Shown here piece by piece: positions 29,741 to 41,200 of a stretch of DNA of 64,000 nucleotides (position 1 is its first letter; every line of letters starts with the position of its first letter). Position numbers and translations under genes: made by a program. A model generated the notes under the pieces. The model saw only the letters and a program-made list of their open reading frames with translations. It made no database searches and was not told the origin of the DNA. This DNA is from Eretmocerus hayati (Eukaryota; Arthropoda; Insecta; Hymenoptera; Aphelinidae), in NCBI GenBank assembly GCA_029851415.1, contig CM056743.1, forward strand, positions 65,998,186 through 66,062,185. The letters are read 5' to 3'.

Positions 29741-30295
29741 GGTAGTTGTACACCAACTACGTGAGTCAAAGAGACTTAACCTCACTTTTTTGCTCACATC
29801 AAAATATTCGAAATTATTATTATTGTTAATAACTGCACTTTTTCCATCAAACAATAAACAAAAACGGTCATCTAAGCCTTCCTGAACAGAATCAGGCATG
29901 GTTTCCAAATTTATCTACTCTAGAATCGAAATCACGTGTCGCATGTTTTGCATTCTACGCTTTGTATAGACAATTACTAGAAAACGACGCAGTCCATCAT
30001 CTCCAGACTTGGCCATATGATTCATTGATACATAAACTCGGATCTCTCGCAGTCCTACCATTTTCTGTTGATCAGGTTTTGCGCTGGACCCATTTTTGTG
30101 CCCTTTTTGGGTCCCGCTCCCATAAACGCAATGTTAAAAATGTGCAAAACTGGTCAAATTGTGACGATCAATACTCGAAAACTGGATGGTCAGCCGTTCT
30201 GGAATTTTGCACACGTACGCTTCGATATTAGAACTATCTCTCTGCAGAATCTCGAGAAATTCTGTCGATGAATAATTTTGGTGTACAACTACCTC
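29741..30295. mobile_element. possible 555-bp short-TIR element
   Basis: AGGTAGTTGTACACCAA at 29,741 is repeated in inverted orientation (TTGGTGTACAACTACCT) ending about 30,294. Only these 17 bp match, so the assignment is tentative. Open frames inside (29,962-30,271) show no family. Confidence 0.45.
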
Positions 30296-32875
30296 AATGC
30301 TCTGATGAGTGCCAGTCTGTCATGACAGATTGTTAAATGACATTTCATGGGAGACTGTTTCAATTAATTTGCCATCGATCAAGTCATTCTTGGAAACTTA
30401 TTTCGCAAATGATCATAGGCTGAAGAGATGGTTGACGGAGTGAACTGTTTACCTTTCAAACAGTCACAGTGGTTTTAACTCTTTAAATTCATAAAACTGA
30501 TATCTTGGTTCATCATAAATTACGCATTCTCTCCTCAGAGCGAATATAATATGTCTTAGTCCATGACTTGATTTGCAGACAAATTAAGGGTGAAGAAATT
30601 AATGACTCAATGGTTTGCTCAATGTTATCGGTTGTAGACCTTGACTCACAGTGGCCTTATTATGTATTCCTCTTGAAGGAGGTTTAAGAGTCGATTGATG
30701 AGATAGACTATTTATATTCCAAATAGTTGGCGTGGCTCTATGTGTTTCAACTGCCTATTAATTTTAGACTTGGCTAAGCTTTGATCACTTCCGACTTCAC
30801 CACAAAAATGCATAAGTCACCTTCCGACTATTTTCCACGACTCCAACGATCAGTATGGTTTCATTGAGTTGTGTCACGAGCATGGAACCAAGATTTTTAA
30901 TATGATTCCGTCGAAGCTCATAAGCTATGTAAGTCTCTGGATATAGTTTGATGCTATTTTAAGATCCAACACAGAATGTTGGAATGGGTCCCAACTCTTA
31001 TTCATTGATACTCTTGAGCATGCCTTCTGAAACTCTCTCCATAAGTATGGGTCCCACCAAGATTCACTATTTTTTTTTGAATTATCAACCTTGATGGCAT
31101 AGTAGAGTTACTATAGCATGTTGAGCACATTCATTCATATTCTCATGAGCTCGGCTCAGCTCAGTTGAACTGATTGTATTTGGGAAATGGAATCATTTAT
31201 GAGATGAACTTCTGGTGTATTAAAAGTTTCAGAATTAGAATATAAATCGAGATATTCTAATGAACAGCAACAATAGACATCCACATCCTCCCAAATATGA
31301 TTTTATGATAACTTTTGACTTAGTGTAGATTTATGAATACCGTTGACAATGTTTCAAAAATTATTTTTGATGAACTGTGTCTCATTGGTTTATTTCTTAC
31401 TTTAATTTACTTTTATGTATACATGATATTATACCAGAACCTGGTATTTTCTTGAATAAAAAATTAAAAGAAAAAGAAGCTGGGCAAAATAAACCCAGCT
31501 CTTTATCTATATGTTGTAATCAGTCAAAGAATCTTTGGGAAATATTGGAGGAATCTTGCATATTGGAAGACTAGATTCCAAATTTTTTTGTTTCAATTTT
31601 TTCCAAGGCATAAATTTCGTTTCAAAAGCAATTTTAAACTGCTGCGATACTTGAAGAGTGTGCCCTGAATGCTTTGAGGGTTAAAGAAAATTGGGGGACT
31701 AACAAATGCATATGGAAACAACTTATAAATTTTTCAGAACTTGAAAATTCATAGCCCGCATATTGGTGCCGAATTTTTTCATTCGTTTTGATGTACAAAA
31801 TGATAATCTGTGATGAAACTTTGGAAAAGCATACGTCTGTTTTGTGTGTATGTGTCCTATCATTTTGCATGCATGGAACTGATATTTTGCCTTAAAATGG
31901 GTCGTAAAAAGAATGGAGTTGATGGAGAATTCTTCACGTGAATTTTATCTATTCCCATCATACGTCTTGATAAATTCTCTTCAGTGGGATAACGGGGCAT
32001 GCACAAAACTTACAAAGTTATTTACATGGCTAATTTTTGACCACAAACATTGATGTGGCACTCAAAATTTGATTCTAGGCCTTTTCTCGTGCTGGGGTTC
32101 GATTATTTGACATGTGCCTTCGAAATTTTTCCGCGACAAAGCGACTTGTGAATTCAGGATATGGTTTTGTTATTCTTTAGATATTTTACATATTTAATGA
32201 AAACCCCATGACAAGATTGAGGTGGCACGGGAACTAAACTAAGCATTCTGCCCATGAAACCTACGAAAAATAGTTAGCTCAATATTGCATTTTGAGAGAA
32301 AAAATCGAGAATACTCTCCGCAACGATGACCTGGACGCTGGCGCTGACGGTATACGTCAAACTGCATTGATAACAATGCACGAAATTGACATTTCGACCC
32401 TCAATCTTTGAAAATAGAAAAGATCACTCGACGGTTCTATCTGACACTTCAACTTCAAATCTCAAAAGAAAACGCGTAAGATAATTTGAACTGATTGTTT
32501 CGGAACTTGCTCGTTGAATTGCGAGTTCATAACACGTATCGTGTAAGTTCTCGCGATAATACCCACATACCCATATAATACACATATACCCCTTCGTGGC
32601 CATTATTGATAGAATCCATTGTTTGCTTAAGCGGTGTAAAGCGTTAGAATTGAATAGTCTGAATGGGTTGATTTTTGGGCAAATTTTCACTAGATAACTT
32701 CACAGTCACATTGTTACAGCTTACTATCCGTTTTACGTGATGAAGAATATTCTTTCTTTGTGAATGAGTAAAGGGTACTGGATTCGGAACGGATTTTGAC
32801 CCCTATAGACTTGAGATTTTTATCATGATTTCTGAAAACGGTTAATTACTAAACTTGACTGTACTTAGCTCGATT
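30296..32875. other. 2.6-kb AT-rich region without recognisable features
   Basis: I found no gene, TIR pair or tandem repeat. Open frames are below 90 codons and lack family features. It may be unique intergenic DNA or a very old transposon. Confidence 0.5.
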
Positions 32876-34005
32876 CAGGCGCGGATACAGGGGGGAGGGC
32901 AAACCCCTTTTTATGCTCAAATCGCCCCCCCCCCCAAACGCATCCAACCTGACAGAAAATTCATGTGTTCTGAGACGTAAATTGAATTTTTTGTTGTTAT
33001 AAATCCTAATAATCGTAATTAAACATGGTTATCGTTGATCAATCTATCCGCGGATGCGTTACAACGAAACACTGCAAGCTCAATTATTTCAATTTCTATC
33101 GAGTGCGTATACCGTCAAATTGGGTAATTTTGGTGCGTTTTCGGTGCTTTTCATTTTGTTTGGCTCCGCGTTCCAACATACATCGACAAAACCGACTTCT
33201 ATTAGTAGTCAATCGAAAGCTTACAGTCTCAGCTTTCGATTGACGGGCTACAAAGTTTAATTTTATTTGTCTCAGCAGGAGCTGTTAGGAGTTTTGTGAG
33301 TGTACCAAAGTTAGACCCCGATGGGGCAACTTTGGTACATTTACAGAATATCTCAATTCTGACCACCTTCATGCGAGTGAACTAATTTTAATCGTTCAGA
33401 AGTTTTATTTTAAGCTGTTTGAAACATTTTAAAACCTCATAGACCATTACTCGACTCAATATGAGTTGAAAAGAAGCTGTCATAGGAAGGTGTACTGAAG
33501 TTACCTCATCCTCATGCTTCTTACCTAGAGTGGGGTAACTTTGGTACGTTTTTTCATGGTTTTTTCCCCTGTTTTTCATTCATTTAAATTCCGAATGCTT
33601 CAAATACCCCAGTGTAACGATGGTTTCTTCAATATGGTGATATATGTGATCGAAATGTTGCATTATACACCCGTAGTTCGTTCCGGAACACTTCTTGCAA
33701 GGTACACTAACTGGACCACTCGAGTATCGGTACTAAATCTCTCTTTCCAGAAAAATCTTCAATAAACGACTACACTCATTCACACGGGATCTACGGTGGC
33801 TTAACACATTGTTCATGTGTGGCCCAAGAAGGGAGCATAGGTTTCAGAGCGATAGAATCATTTACCTTGCCGAATGCAGCTTTGAAAGTCATTTTTCAGG
33901 GGTGTACCAAAGTTGCACCCTCTGCCCCAAAGTTACCCGATTGAACGGTATATATACATAAATAATCGCCCCTTCCCCCAAACCCGAATCCTGTATCCGC
34001 GCCTG
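32876..34005. mobile_element. hAT-type nonautonomous element (1.13 kb)
   Basis: The ends are CAGGCGCGGATACAGG and its complement (33,990-34,005), which fits the CAG-GGCGGATCCAGG style ends known for hAT MITEs. Flanking 8-mers GCTCGATT (left) and ACTCGATT (right) look like an 8-bp target duplication with one change. The interior repeats GTACCAAAGTT(G/A)CCCC words in both orientations (33,302, 33,320, 33,534, 33,902, 33,925), suggesting a second element nested in it. No transposase. Confidence 0.78.
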
Positions 34006-35187
34006 ACTCGATTCAACACGCATTCAAAAATCAACTCCTTGGGGAAATCTTCTACAATTTCTCCCGATTTTCCAGACTTTGAAAAAAGGATACGTTTGAT
34101 GATGAGTGTTGATCTTGACTCATGAATAAAGATTTCTATGAATGTTGTAAGTAGAATGAATACGGATTGTTGGAGTTTTGGGAATTTGTTTCCAAAGAAA
34201 AAATGAAAAGAATGAAAAATGAAGGGCTGTCAAGGATTGATCCGTTGACATGTTTCGGAGCACTGTTCTCTATCATTGAGGGCAATATGGCCAGCTCAAT
34301 TAATGATCTGAAAACCACTTTAGAATATCTATTCTTTCATTTGGTTGACTTTAATCGTTCCAAACTCCAACACCATAGTTCCACGGAAAGATCAAAATTC
34401 CAATTTCGTGAGATAATGACTTTAGAAATGATCAATTCTCAAACGCAGGGGATCGAAAAATCCTACAAATACCAGCATCACTCTCCAGCTGAGAGTTTGA
34501 CAAGAGCACAATCTAGCCTGAAACCCAGAAAAGTAATCTAACTCGTGAATAACCGGGTCCTAGCTGGATATGAATTCGAATGTCAGAACTCAAACTTCCA
34601 TCTGGGTTCAAACTTCTATCTGGATAGTGGTCATTTCCAAAATTCAAAAACACCCGGGTTCTTGGATTGACAATTTTGGCAGGACAAGAGTCATTCCCAA
34701 AAGTCAAAGAAACAAACAAACTCGGTGATACCTCGATCAGGCCAAAACTTCTGTCGTAGAGATACTATTTTCAAAACCTAGGGAGGCAGCTAACCCTGCA
34801 AATACGTGAAAACTCGGACCGAAAATTCTGTCCGGTTCAGAATCATTCCCGGAATATATACGCAAGATGATGAATTTATTCCTCTTTCCCCCAGTATTCC
34901 AAAGATGGGAAAATCTGAGCCTGTGACTATAGAGAGTGTATATGCCATTATTGTATATATTACGCGTGAGTTCTTATTACCGGAATCAAAATTCTCAGCT
35001 AAAACTGATAAATCTATAAATAGTGTGTATATATATTTCAATGAATATGAATCAGGAGTGTTCTAGATCACGCAAAATGTTCCTTTCCTATTTTTTGCAC
35101 ATCCGGTTGCTGTGAATCCTCATAAATATCTATACGAGCTGGTCGAGTTTAATAATTTATTCTCCGAAAATATTCATGATATCGATA
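34006..35187. other. noncoding flank upstream of the LTR element
   Basis: No supported gene. A 124-codon frame (34,167-34,541) has no family features. AACTTCCATCTGGGTTCAAA and AACTTCTATCTGGATAGTGG form a weak local repeat near 34,590. Confidence 0.45.
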
Positions 35188-35191
35188 ACTC

Positions 35192-35528
35192 TGTGACGTG
35201 GGAAGGCTCGGGTCTTTTGCCCCTCGCCTCCCCCCGTCCCATGACGATGCACCGGCGACGGATCCGCGAGCCGCGCAACGTTGCTGCGCTGCTCGTCGGT
35301 CGTCGCAGGTGCGTCGTCAGCGTTTTGACGAAGTTACGCGTACCTCCCCCGGGTACTACTTCAGGCCGACGGACTCATCGCCTTCGCGATGAGTCCCGTC
35401 GCGACCATTACCGCTCGATCAACCAACCTAGAAGCACACACTCTCTTTCTCCTCTATTTAGTCTCATTAAAGTCACTCTGTTCTGTAATAACTCGTGTTC
35501 CTTCCGGAAACTCCTGTCCCACGTTACA
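35192..35528 (+). repeat. 5' long terminal repeat
   Basis: Starts TGTGACGTGGGAAGG and ends CTGTCCCACGTTACA. By eye it differs from the 3' LTR at two positions near the start (C/T at position 6 and A/G at position 13). It contains a hairpin GACTCATCGCCTTCGCGATG with AGTC (about 35,371-35,396). Terminal CACGTTACA and TGTGACGTG are inverted, as expected for integrase recognition ends. Confidence 0.93.
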
Positions 35529-35537
35529 CATCATTTT

Positions 35538-35555
35538 TGGTGCTAGGTGGGGTAG
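35538..35555 (+). promoter_or_regulatory. candidate primer-binding site
   Basis: TGGTGCTAGGTGGGGTAG begins with the TGG expected opposite a tRNA CCA end and lies 9 nt after the 5' LTR. I cannot assign the tRNA from memory, so this is position-based. Confidence 0.45.
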
Positions 35556-36008
35556 TTTCCCGCGAGTTTTTCAGAAAAGTCGAAAATTTTCGTTGAAAAT
35601 TTTTCCAAAAAAAAAAGTTTTCGAGATTCCGCTGCGAGAGTGTCGTGTGAGAGAAAGTGACTAGGAGACGAGAGGAAGAGCCAAGCGGAATCGAAGCCAA
35701 GCTGTTCAATTGGCCGATCATCTGGACCTGCCCACCCGCCCGTCCGCACATCAGCAGAACATCAGCGCAGCGCGACTCACCGATAACACCGGGGAGATCA
35801 AGCAGCGAAGCGATCATCATACGAGCCTGTAGCGAGGTGGACATGCAGTTTTGCGTCGCTATCATCGCCTTGGCCTGCTGCAGCACTTCAGCGTAAATAC
35901 CGTACCCTATTTTTCCTCATTCTTATCTCGTTTATAGAGACGTGTGTCATCGCAATCGCATCTTTACTCTGAGCCAATTTTGAAAGAAAAAAAAGAACTG
36001 AAATCGTA

Positions 36009-38219
36009 ATGTCCAAAATGCTGAATATGTTCTCCAAATCTAAGAGCAAGGAGACTTTAAATCAGACAGGCACTCTGCCTAAAAATGCCTATCCGAGGCC
36101 GGAAAATCTTGAGAACCCCAGCCAGAACGATCAGAATCAGTTTACGGACCAGCGTGAACGTAACGCTGGAGAAGAAAATTCATACTTTGACGTGAATAAT
36201 CGAGATGAAGCATGGGGATTAGATGCGACTGCGATGAATAACGCGGGAGATGAGATGGAATACGGCAATATGAGCCGGGCAAGTACGCCCCAAAATCAGT
36301 TTACGGGTCCTGCGTATCAGCAGTGGCGAGCGGGTGTGCCCGTCATAGAGGAGTCCCCGGTGCGTGTGAACGTAAATTGGCCCCCGTTGCGCAATACGGG
36401 TCAAATGTCCTACCCTGAAACGTTCTACCTGACGGGAGCAAACGGGCAAATTTTCTTATGCAAGCAGCAGCCTCATGAGCGAAATATGAGGATGAGAAAC
36501 ACCGTTTCGTTGAATTTAAATGGGAAGCAAAACCAAAATGGTATTATTTCACAGGATAACGGCACATTTCAGAATTTAGAAAGTTATACTAATTTTAATA
36601 GAAGCTTGAATAATTCACCAAGACCAGCAACTTCGGTCACGTTTCAGCCGAACCTGCCTCAAAATAATCCCCAAACTCCGTGGGATTCCCCACCAAAAAT
36701 GGAATCAAGGCCCGAAGTTTTTAGCCAAGAACAGCATCAAAACGATTCCATGCAAAATCAAACGATTCAGGGAATATTCAAAAATCCCCAAACTCATGAG
36801 CCTGTTGCCTGTCCAAGAAAGACCGTCCCTAAATCCGGAGACTCGCCCTTTGAAAATTTCCTGCGAGGAATAAGTTTTTCGAAAATGGCAGAAATGTGGA
36901 GAAAGTTGAATCTGCGCGAGTCACAGCCAAGTCACGACAGGAATTTACAAGACATTCGTGGACAAGAATGCCACGCGACCAGGAGTAGTTCTTATCCGAA
37001 TAATTTGCCTCGAGAAACCCTAGCACCACAGAATTTTAGTGCGAATTATTCGATTCCCCAACAATTTGAAGTGATAAATCAAAATGCCATGTCTCAATCA
37101 TTTCCACAAATTAATACTCAGCAGAGTGCAACATTCAATGCAGCGACCTCTCAAAACATTCATTTTCAAAATTTAGAAGAGCAGACTCAACTTCCTCAAC
37201 GAAACACACATTCTCCAGAACAAAATATGTCAGGATTGAGTGTATACTCACATTTACACAAAATTCTGAAAAATGTGGGCGAATTCAACGGGGAGTCGGA
37301 TTCATTGGACGCGTTCACGACTGCAGTAAGAATCGCAGCAAGCGTAGGGGGACCCGGGTCAGATCGTATTATTCTGATGAACATCTCTAGCATGGTAGAT
37401 TCCCTAGACGACATAATGTCTGAACTGAAAAATTGTGTTAAGCGAAGAGATGAAACTTTAGAATCTTACGGCACCCGCATTCAGAAAATCCTGAGGAGAT
37501 TTAAAAGTACTGCGGAATCCAAAACTCAATATACCCGGTCTGAGATAAACTAGCGCACGCGGGATGCTGATGACGCTGCGTTGACACGTTTTATCATAGG
37601 GATCGGCCCTGAATTAGAGAGCGTTGTACGCAGCAATCGCCCGAGTAACATACGAGAAGCGGTGAAACACGCGCAACAGGCTGCTTTACAGAGAAAAAAT
37701 TATCCCATTTCGGAGGGAACGGCAGAGTCGAAGTCAAGTCATACGGTAGCGAATGTGCGAATCGTAGATTCCCAGATCGTGTGTGCATATTGCAATCTGT
37801 CAAATCACGTGGAATCAAAATGCTACAAAAAGATGAACGACAACAAAAAGTGTCAATACTGTGAGAGAGACGGTCACGATGCGAAGGTTTGTTGGGCATT
37901 AGAGAGAGATTTTGAGAAACGTGAAGTTTATATCGATCGTCCGAGCACACGTCGCGGACGAGGAGGTGGTTATCGCGGTAGAGGCAGAGGCCGCGGGTAC
38001 AACGGTAACAATTACGGGCAAAACGACGCTCCATGGCACCGTGAGATTAACTATTTGCAAGACCCTAATCAAGCCCAGGCCCAAGCCCAAGCCCACTCTC
38101 AACCTCAAAATCAACCTCAAGCTCAGAACTCTCAATCACCGCCAGTGGGTAACCCTCAGATTCCACCCGCTCAGCCCCAGAACCAGTCGAGCCCAAGTGT
38201 AAACCAGCATTTAAACTAG
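36009..38219 (+). CDS. gag: Gag polyprotein, with an in-frame TAG
   Basis: One frame from ATG 36009 to TAG 38217-38219 (736 codons), interrupted by a TAG at 37551-37553. The first 400 residues are Q/N/P-rich. A capsid-like part follows (KNVGEFNGESDSLDAF to MSELKNCVKRRDETLESYG). After the TAG come ALTRFIIGIGPELES and AVKHAQQAAL, then two CCHC zinc knuckles (CAYCNLSNHVESKC and CQYCERDGHDAKVC), an RGG-rich basic patch and a Q/P-rich tail. Gag would form the particle and bind RNA. The internal TAG is followed by CGCACG, not a known readthrough context, so it is probably a lesion. Confidence 0.85.
37551..37553 (+). other. in-frame TAG inside gag
   Basis: Codons before and after are in one frame and both sides encode expected gag sequence. 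The stop separates the capsid part from the zinc knuckles, so without readthrough this copy makes no nucleocapsid or Pol. Confidence 0.85.
38210..38216 (+). promoter_or_regulatory. gag-pol -1 ribosomal frameshift site, T TTA AAC
   Basis: The heptamer TTTAAAC sits in the zero frame as T TTA AAC, directly before the gag TAG (38217-38219). A -1 slip yields the frame of pol, which is open from here (CTA GAT GCT...). X XXY YYZ heptamers of this exact sequence are known from coronaviruses and other RNA viruses. A perfect 6-bp hairpin (ATGCGC, loop CGG, GCGCAT) lies at 38242-38256, 25 nt downstream. Confidence 0.8.
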
Positions 38220-41200
38220 ATGCTCGTCCGTCGCACCCCCCATGCGCCGGGCGCATCGATGAAGTGATCAGAATCGCGTCGCATATGAACAGAAAAAACG
38301 ACAACGAAAGGTCAGCACTCGATTTTTTGTCTAACGGAAAATTATCATCTGGAGAAAAATTGGTGCAGAATGCAGTAAGTGAGGGATGCGAGAGTGATAG
38401 CACTTCATCATTGCCCCAGGTGAAAATTCGTACAACTGTCATAAAATTTTTGAAAACAGGTGTGATTCCACCGATTGTAGAGTTTGAGAGTCACGAAACT
38501 TCAAATAACAAAGCCAAACTATACATAGACTCTGGAGCAGATGTGTGTATTATTGAAGAAAGTAAGGTGAAGAATTTGAATCAAATTGATGACTCTGAAT
38601 TATTAATAATTAATGGAGTGGCAAAAGGTGAATTTAAATCGATGGGAACGATTAGAATCAAAATGAATGGCATGCAGTGGCAATTTCATGTCGTCCCCGA
38701 CACTATTTTATTAGAATGTGATGGATTGGTCGGATGGGATTTTTTGACTAAATATGGAGGTAAATTAAACCCCAAAGCCCGCTGCCTTGAATTTAGAAAT
38801 TTCTCAATTCCCTTTGTCTATAGTGAAAAGATTAGAGTGCCACCGAATATGAGAAGATTGATCAGAGCCAAAATAATTAATGATGAAAAAGAGGGCTGGG
38901 TTCCTCAAACACACATCGCAGAAGGAATTTTATTTGGAGAATTTTTGGCCAAAAATGTTAATGGATTCGGAATAGCAGAAATAAGCAACGTGACTGATGA
39001 ACCTATATACATTGATACACCTGAAATTAAATTGGAAAAGTACGAAAAAATTATACCCTGGAACAATGATGAAGTAGAGTGTTGCATCAAAGGGGAAGAT
39101 GCAATTTGTTACATTCGTAGGCTATACACAGACGCAGCCACACCAGAAGAAAAAACTTCTGAGAAGTCCTGCGATAACGATAACGATAAGAGCGCACGCG
39201 ATAAAGCAGCGGCCGAGCGCGTAGAAATTTTGATGAAGCTCGTAGACATCGAGGGTTGTAATGAGGAAGAGGTTGAGCATGTGCGAAACCTTATCAGCAT
39301 AGATCCATGGCGGTTTGGCTTAGAAGGCGAGCCGTTGCCAGCCACGCATTTAATTGAGCATAAAATTCATTTGAAAACGGGGAAACCAATCAAAGCAAAA
39401 AGATATAGATTACCCCCAGCCTTAAAAGGCCCTATGATTGAAGAAGTAAAAAAATTGCGTGACTTGGGCATACTTCGCCCGTCCAGATCGCCATGGAGAT
39501 CTAACTGCTTTTTGGTACCAAAATCGCCGGCAAAGGACGGAACGAAAAGGTACCGGCTCGTAGCCGATTTTCGCCCACTTAATGAAGATACGATTGGCAC
39601 TTGCCAGCCTCTCTCATTTTCATCCGATATTATAGATAAACTATCTGGCGCACGGTACATAACGGTAGTAGATTTACTTCACGGGTTCTTTCAAATAAAA
39701 ATGCATGAAGAATCTGCGAAATATTCGGCAATAAGCACTCCGCTTGGCCACATGGAATTCGCACGCATGGCGCAAGGTATGCAAACGAGCCCTGATACGC
39801 TGAACGAGGCTATCTTTATGGCTCTCGCTAAGCTCTCTCCCGATGACGCGGATTCTTACTGCGATGATCTGTACGTATGGGCTGATTCTTTAGAAGAACA
39901 TGATAGAAAATTCAGTAAACTTATGAATTGCTTAAAGGAAGCTAACCTTGTTTTGTCACCCCCGAAATGCCAATTTTTGAAGCGTGAAGCCAAGGTCCTA
40001 GGCCATATTGTCGGTAATGGCCACATGAAACCCAATCCGGACAAAGTCGCGGCTATCCGAGGTTATCCGGTGCCCAATAAAAACATCCGGAAAGTGCGTC
40101 AATTTCTCGGACTTACGGGATATTATAGGCGCTTCATTGAAAACTACGCGAGAATCGCAAAACCTCTGACCGATCTTTTGAAAAAAGATGAACCGTTCGT
40201 GTGGGGCCGCGAGCAGCAACGCGCATTCGAGACCTTGCGCGACTCGCTCTGCTCTGAAAGCGTTTTGGCTAGCCCAGAGATTTCAAATAACGAAAATTTT
40301 ATTGTGTTTGCGGATGCTTGCGATTATTCAGTAGCATCTATTTTGGCCATAGGGAGTATTAACAGTAACCGGCCGGTAGCATATCATTCGAAAGTATTAA
40401 AAGGTGCAGCTTTGAATTGGCCTATTTTTGATAAAGAGTTTGAAGCTATAGTACAAGCTTGCGAAGCTTACAGGCCATATTTGTACGGCCGAAAATTTAC
40501 TGTAGTTACAGATCACGAGCCACTGCGCCATTTCCAAAAGTGTCAGAATGACACGAGATATAACCGTCAGAAAGCGAAGGTCAGGGGGTTTAATTTTAAT
40601 ATTGTATATAGGTCTTTTAAGCAGAACGCAGCGGCAGACGCATTGTCGCGCAATCCAGTCATGAAAGAAGGGGAGGTAAACCCAGAACTCCCGCGAAGCG
40701 AACTGTACGCACTTGCCGAGCAGCAAGAAAAAGAGAACCCTTCTTGCTACGCTGATTGCCCTCCAGGACGGATTTTCAAAACCCGCGCGCATCGTGTCGT
40801 AGACGGGGACAAGACGAAAATCTCCGAGACTGAATCGACAGACGCGGAAAATCAACTTTCGAAAAAGAAAATTGCCAAAGTCCCACGCGAATCGGAGTCC
40901 GAAATTGAAGCAAGCCAGGAACTGAAAAAGCAGAAGAGGCCTAGAAAAGTTTTCCAAAAAACTCGATCATCTCAACGCCTGAGAGACCGTTATCCGGCTC
41001 TTGAAATCCACGCTTCGCCGCGCACGCACGCAGTTAACGAAACCCAAATAGCGAGAGAAAGCGTCGAAAATGTGGAAATGCTGTCAGACCCTCCTTTGGA
41101 AATTTTAGAACCAAAAATTCAATATTCAAATATTGTACCAAGTCCTTCTCTTGAACAAACTCGCAAAGATGAGCCCAAAATAATTTCAAAAAATGCAAAA

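Noticed and set aside
34167..34541. 124-codon plus-strand frame upstream of the LTR element
   Set aside because: No family similarity, no promoter or splice context, and within chance length for this base composition.
36219..36449. Minus-strand frames opposite gag and pol (for example 36,219-36,449 and 40,397-40,957)
   Set aside because: Shadows of the plus-strand coding sequence; no independent evidence.
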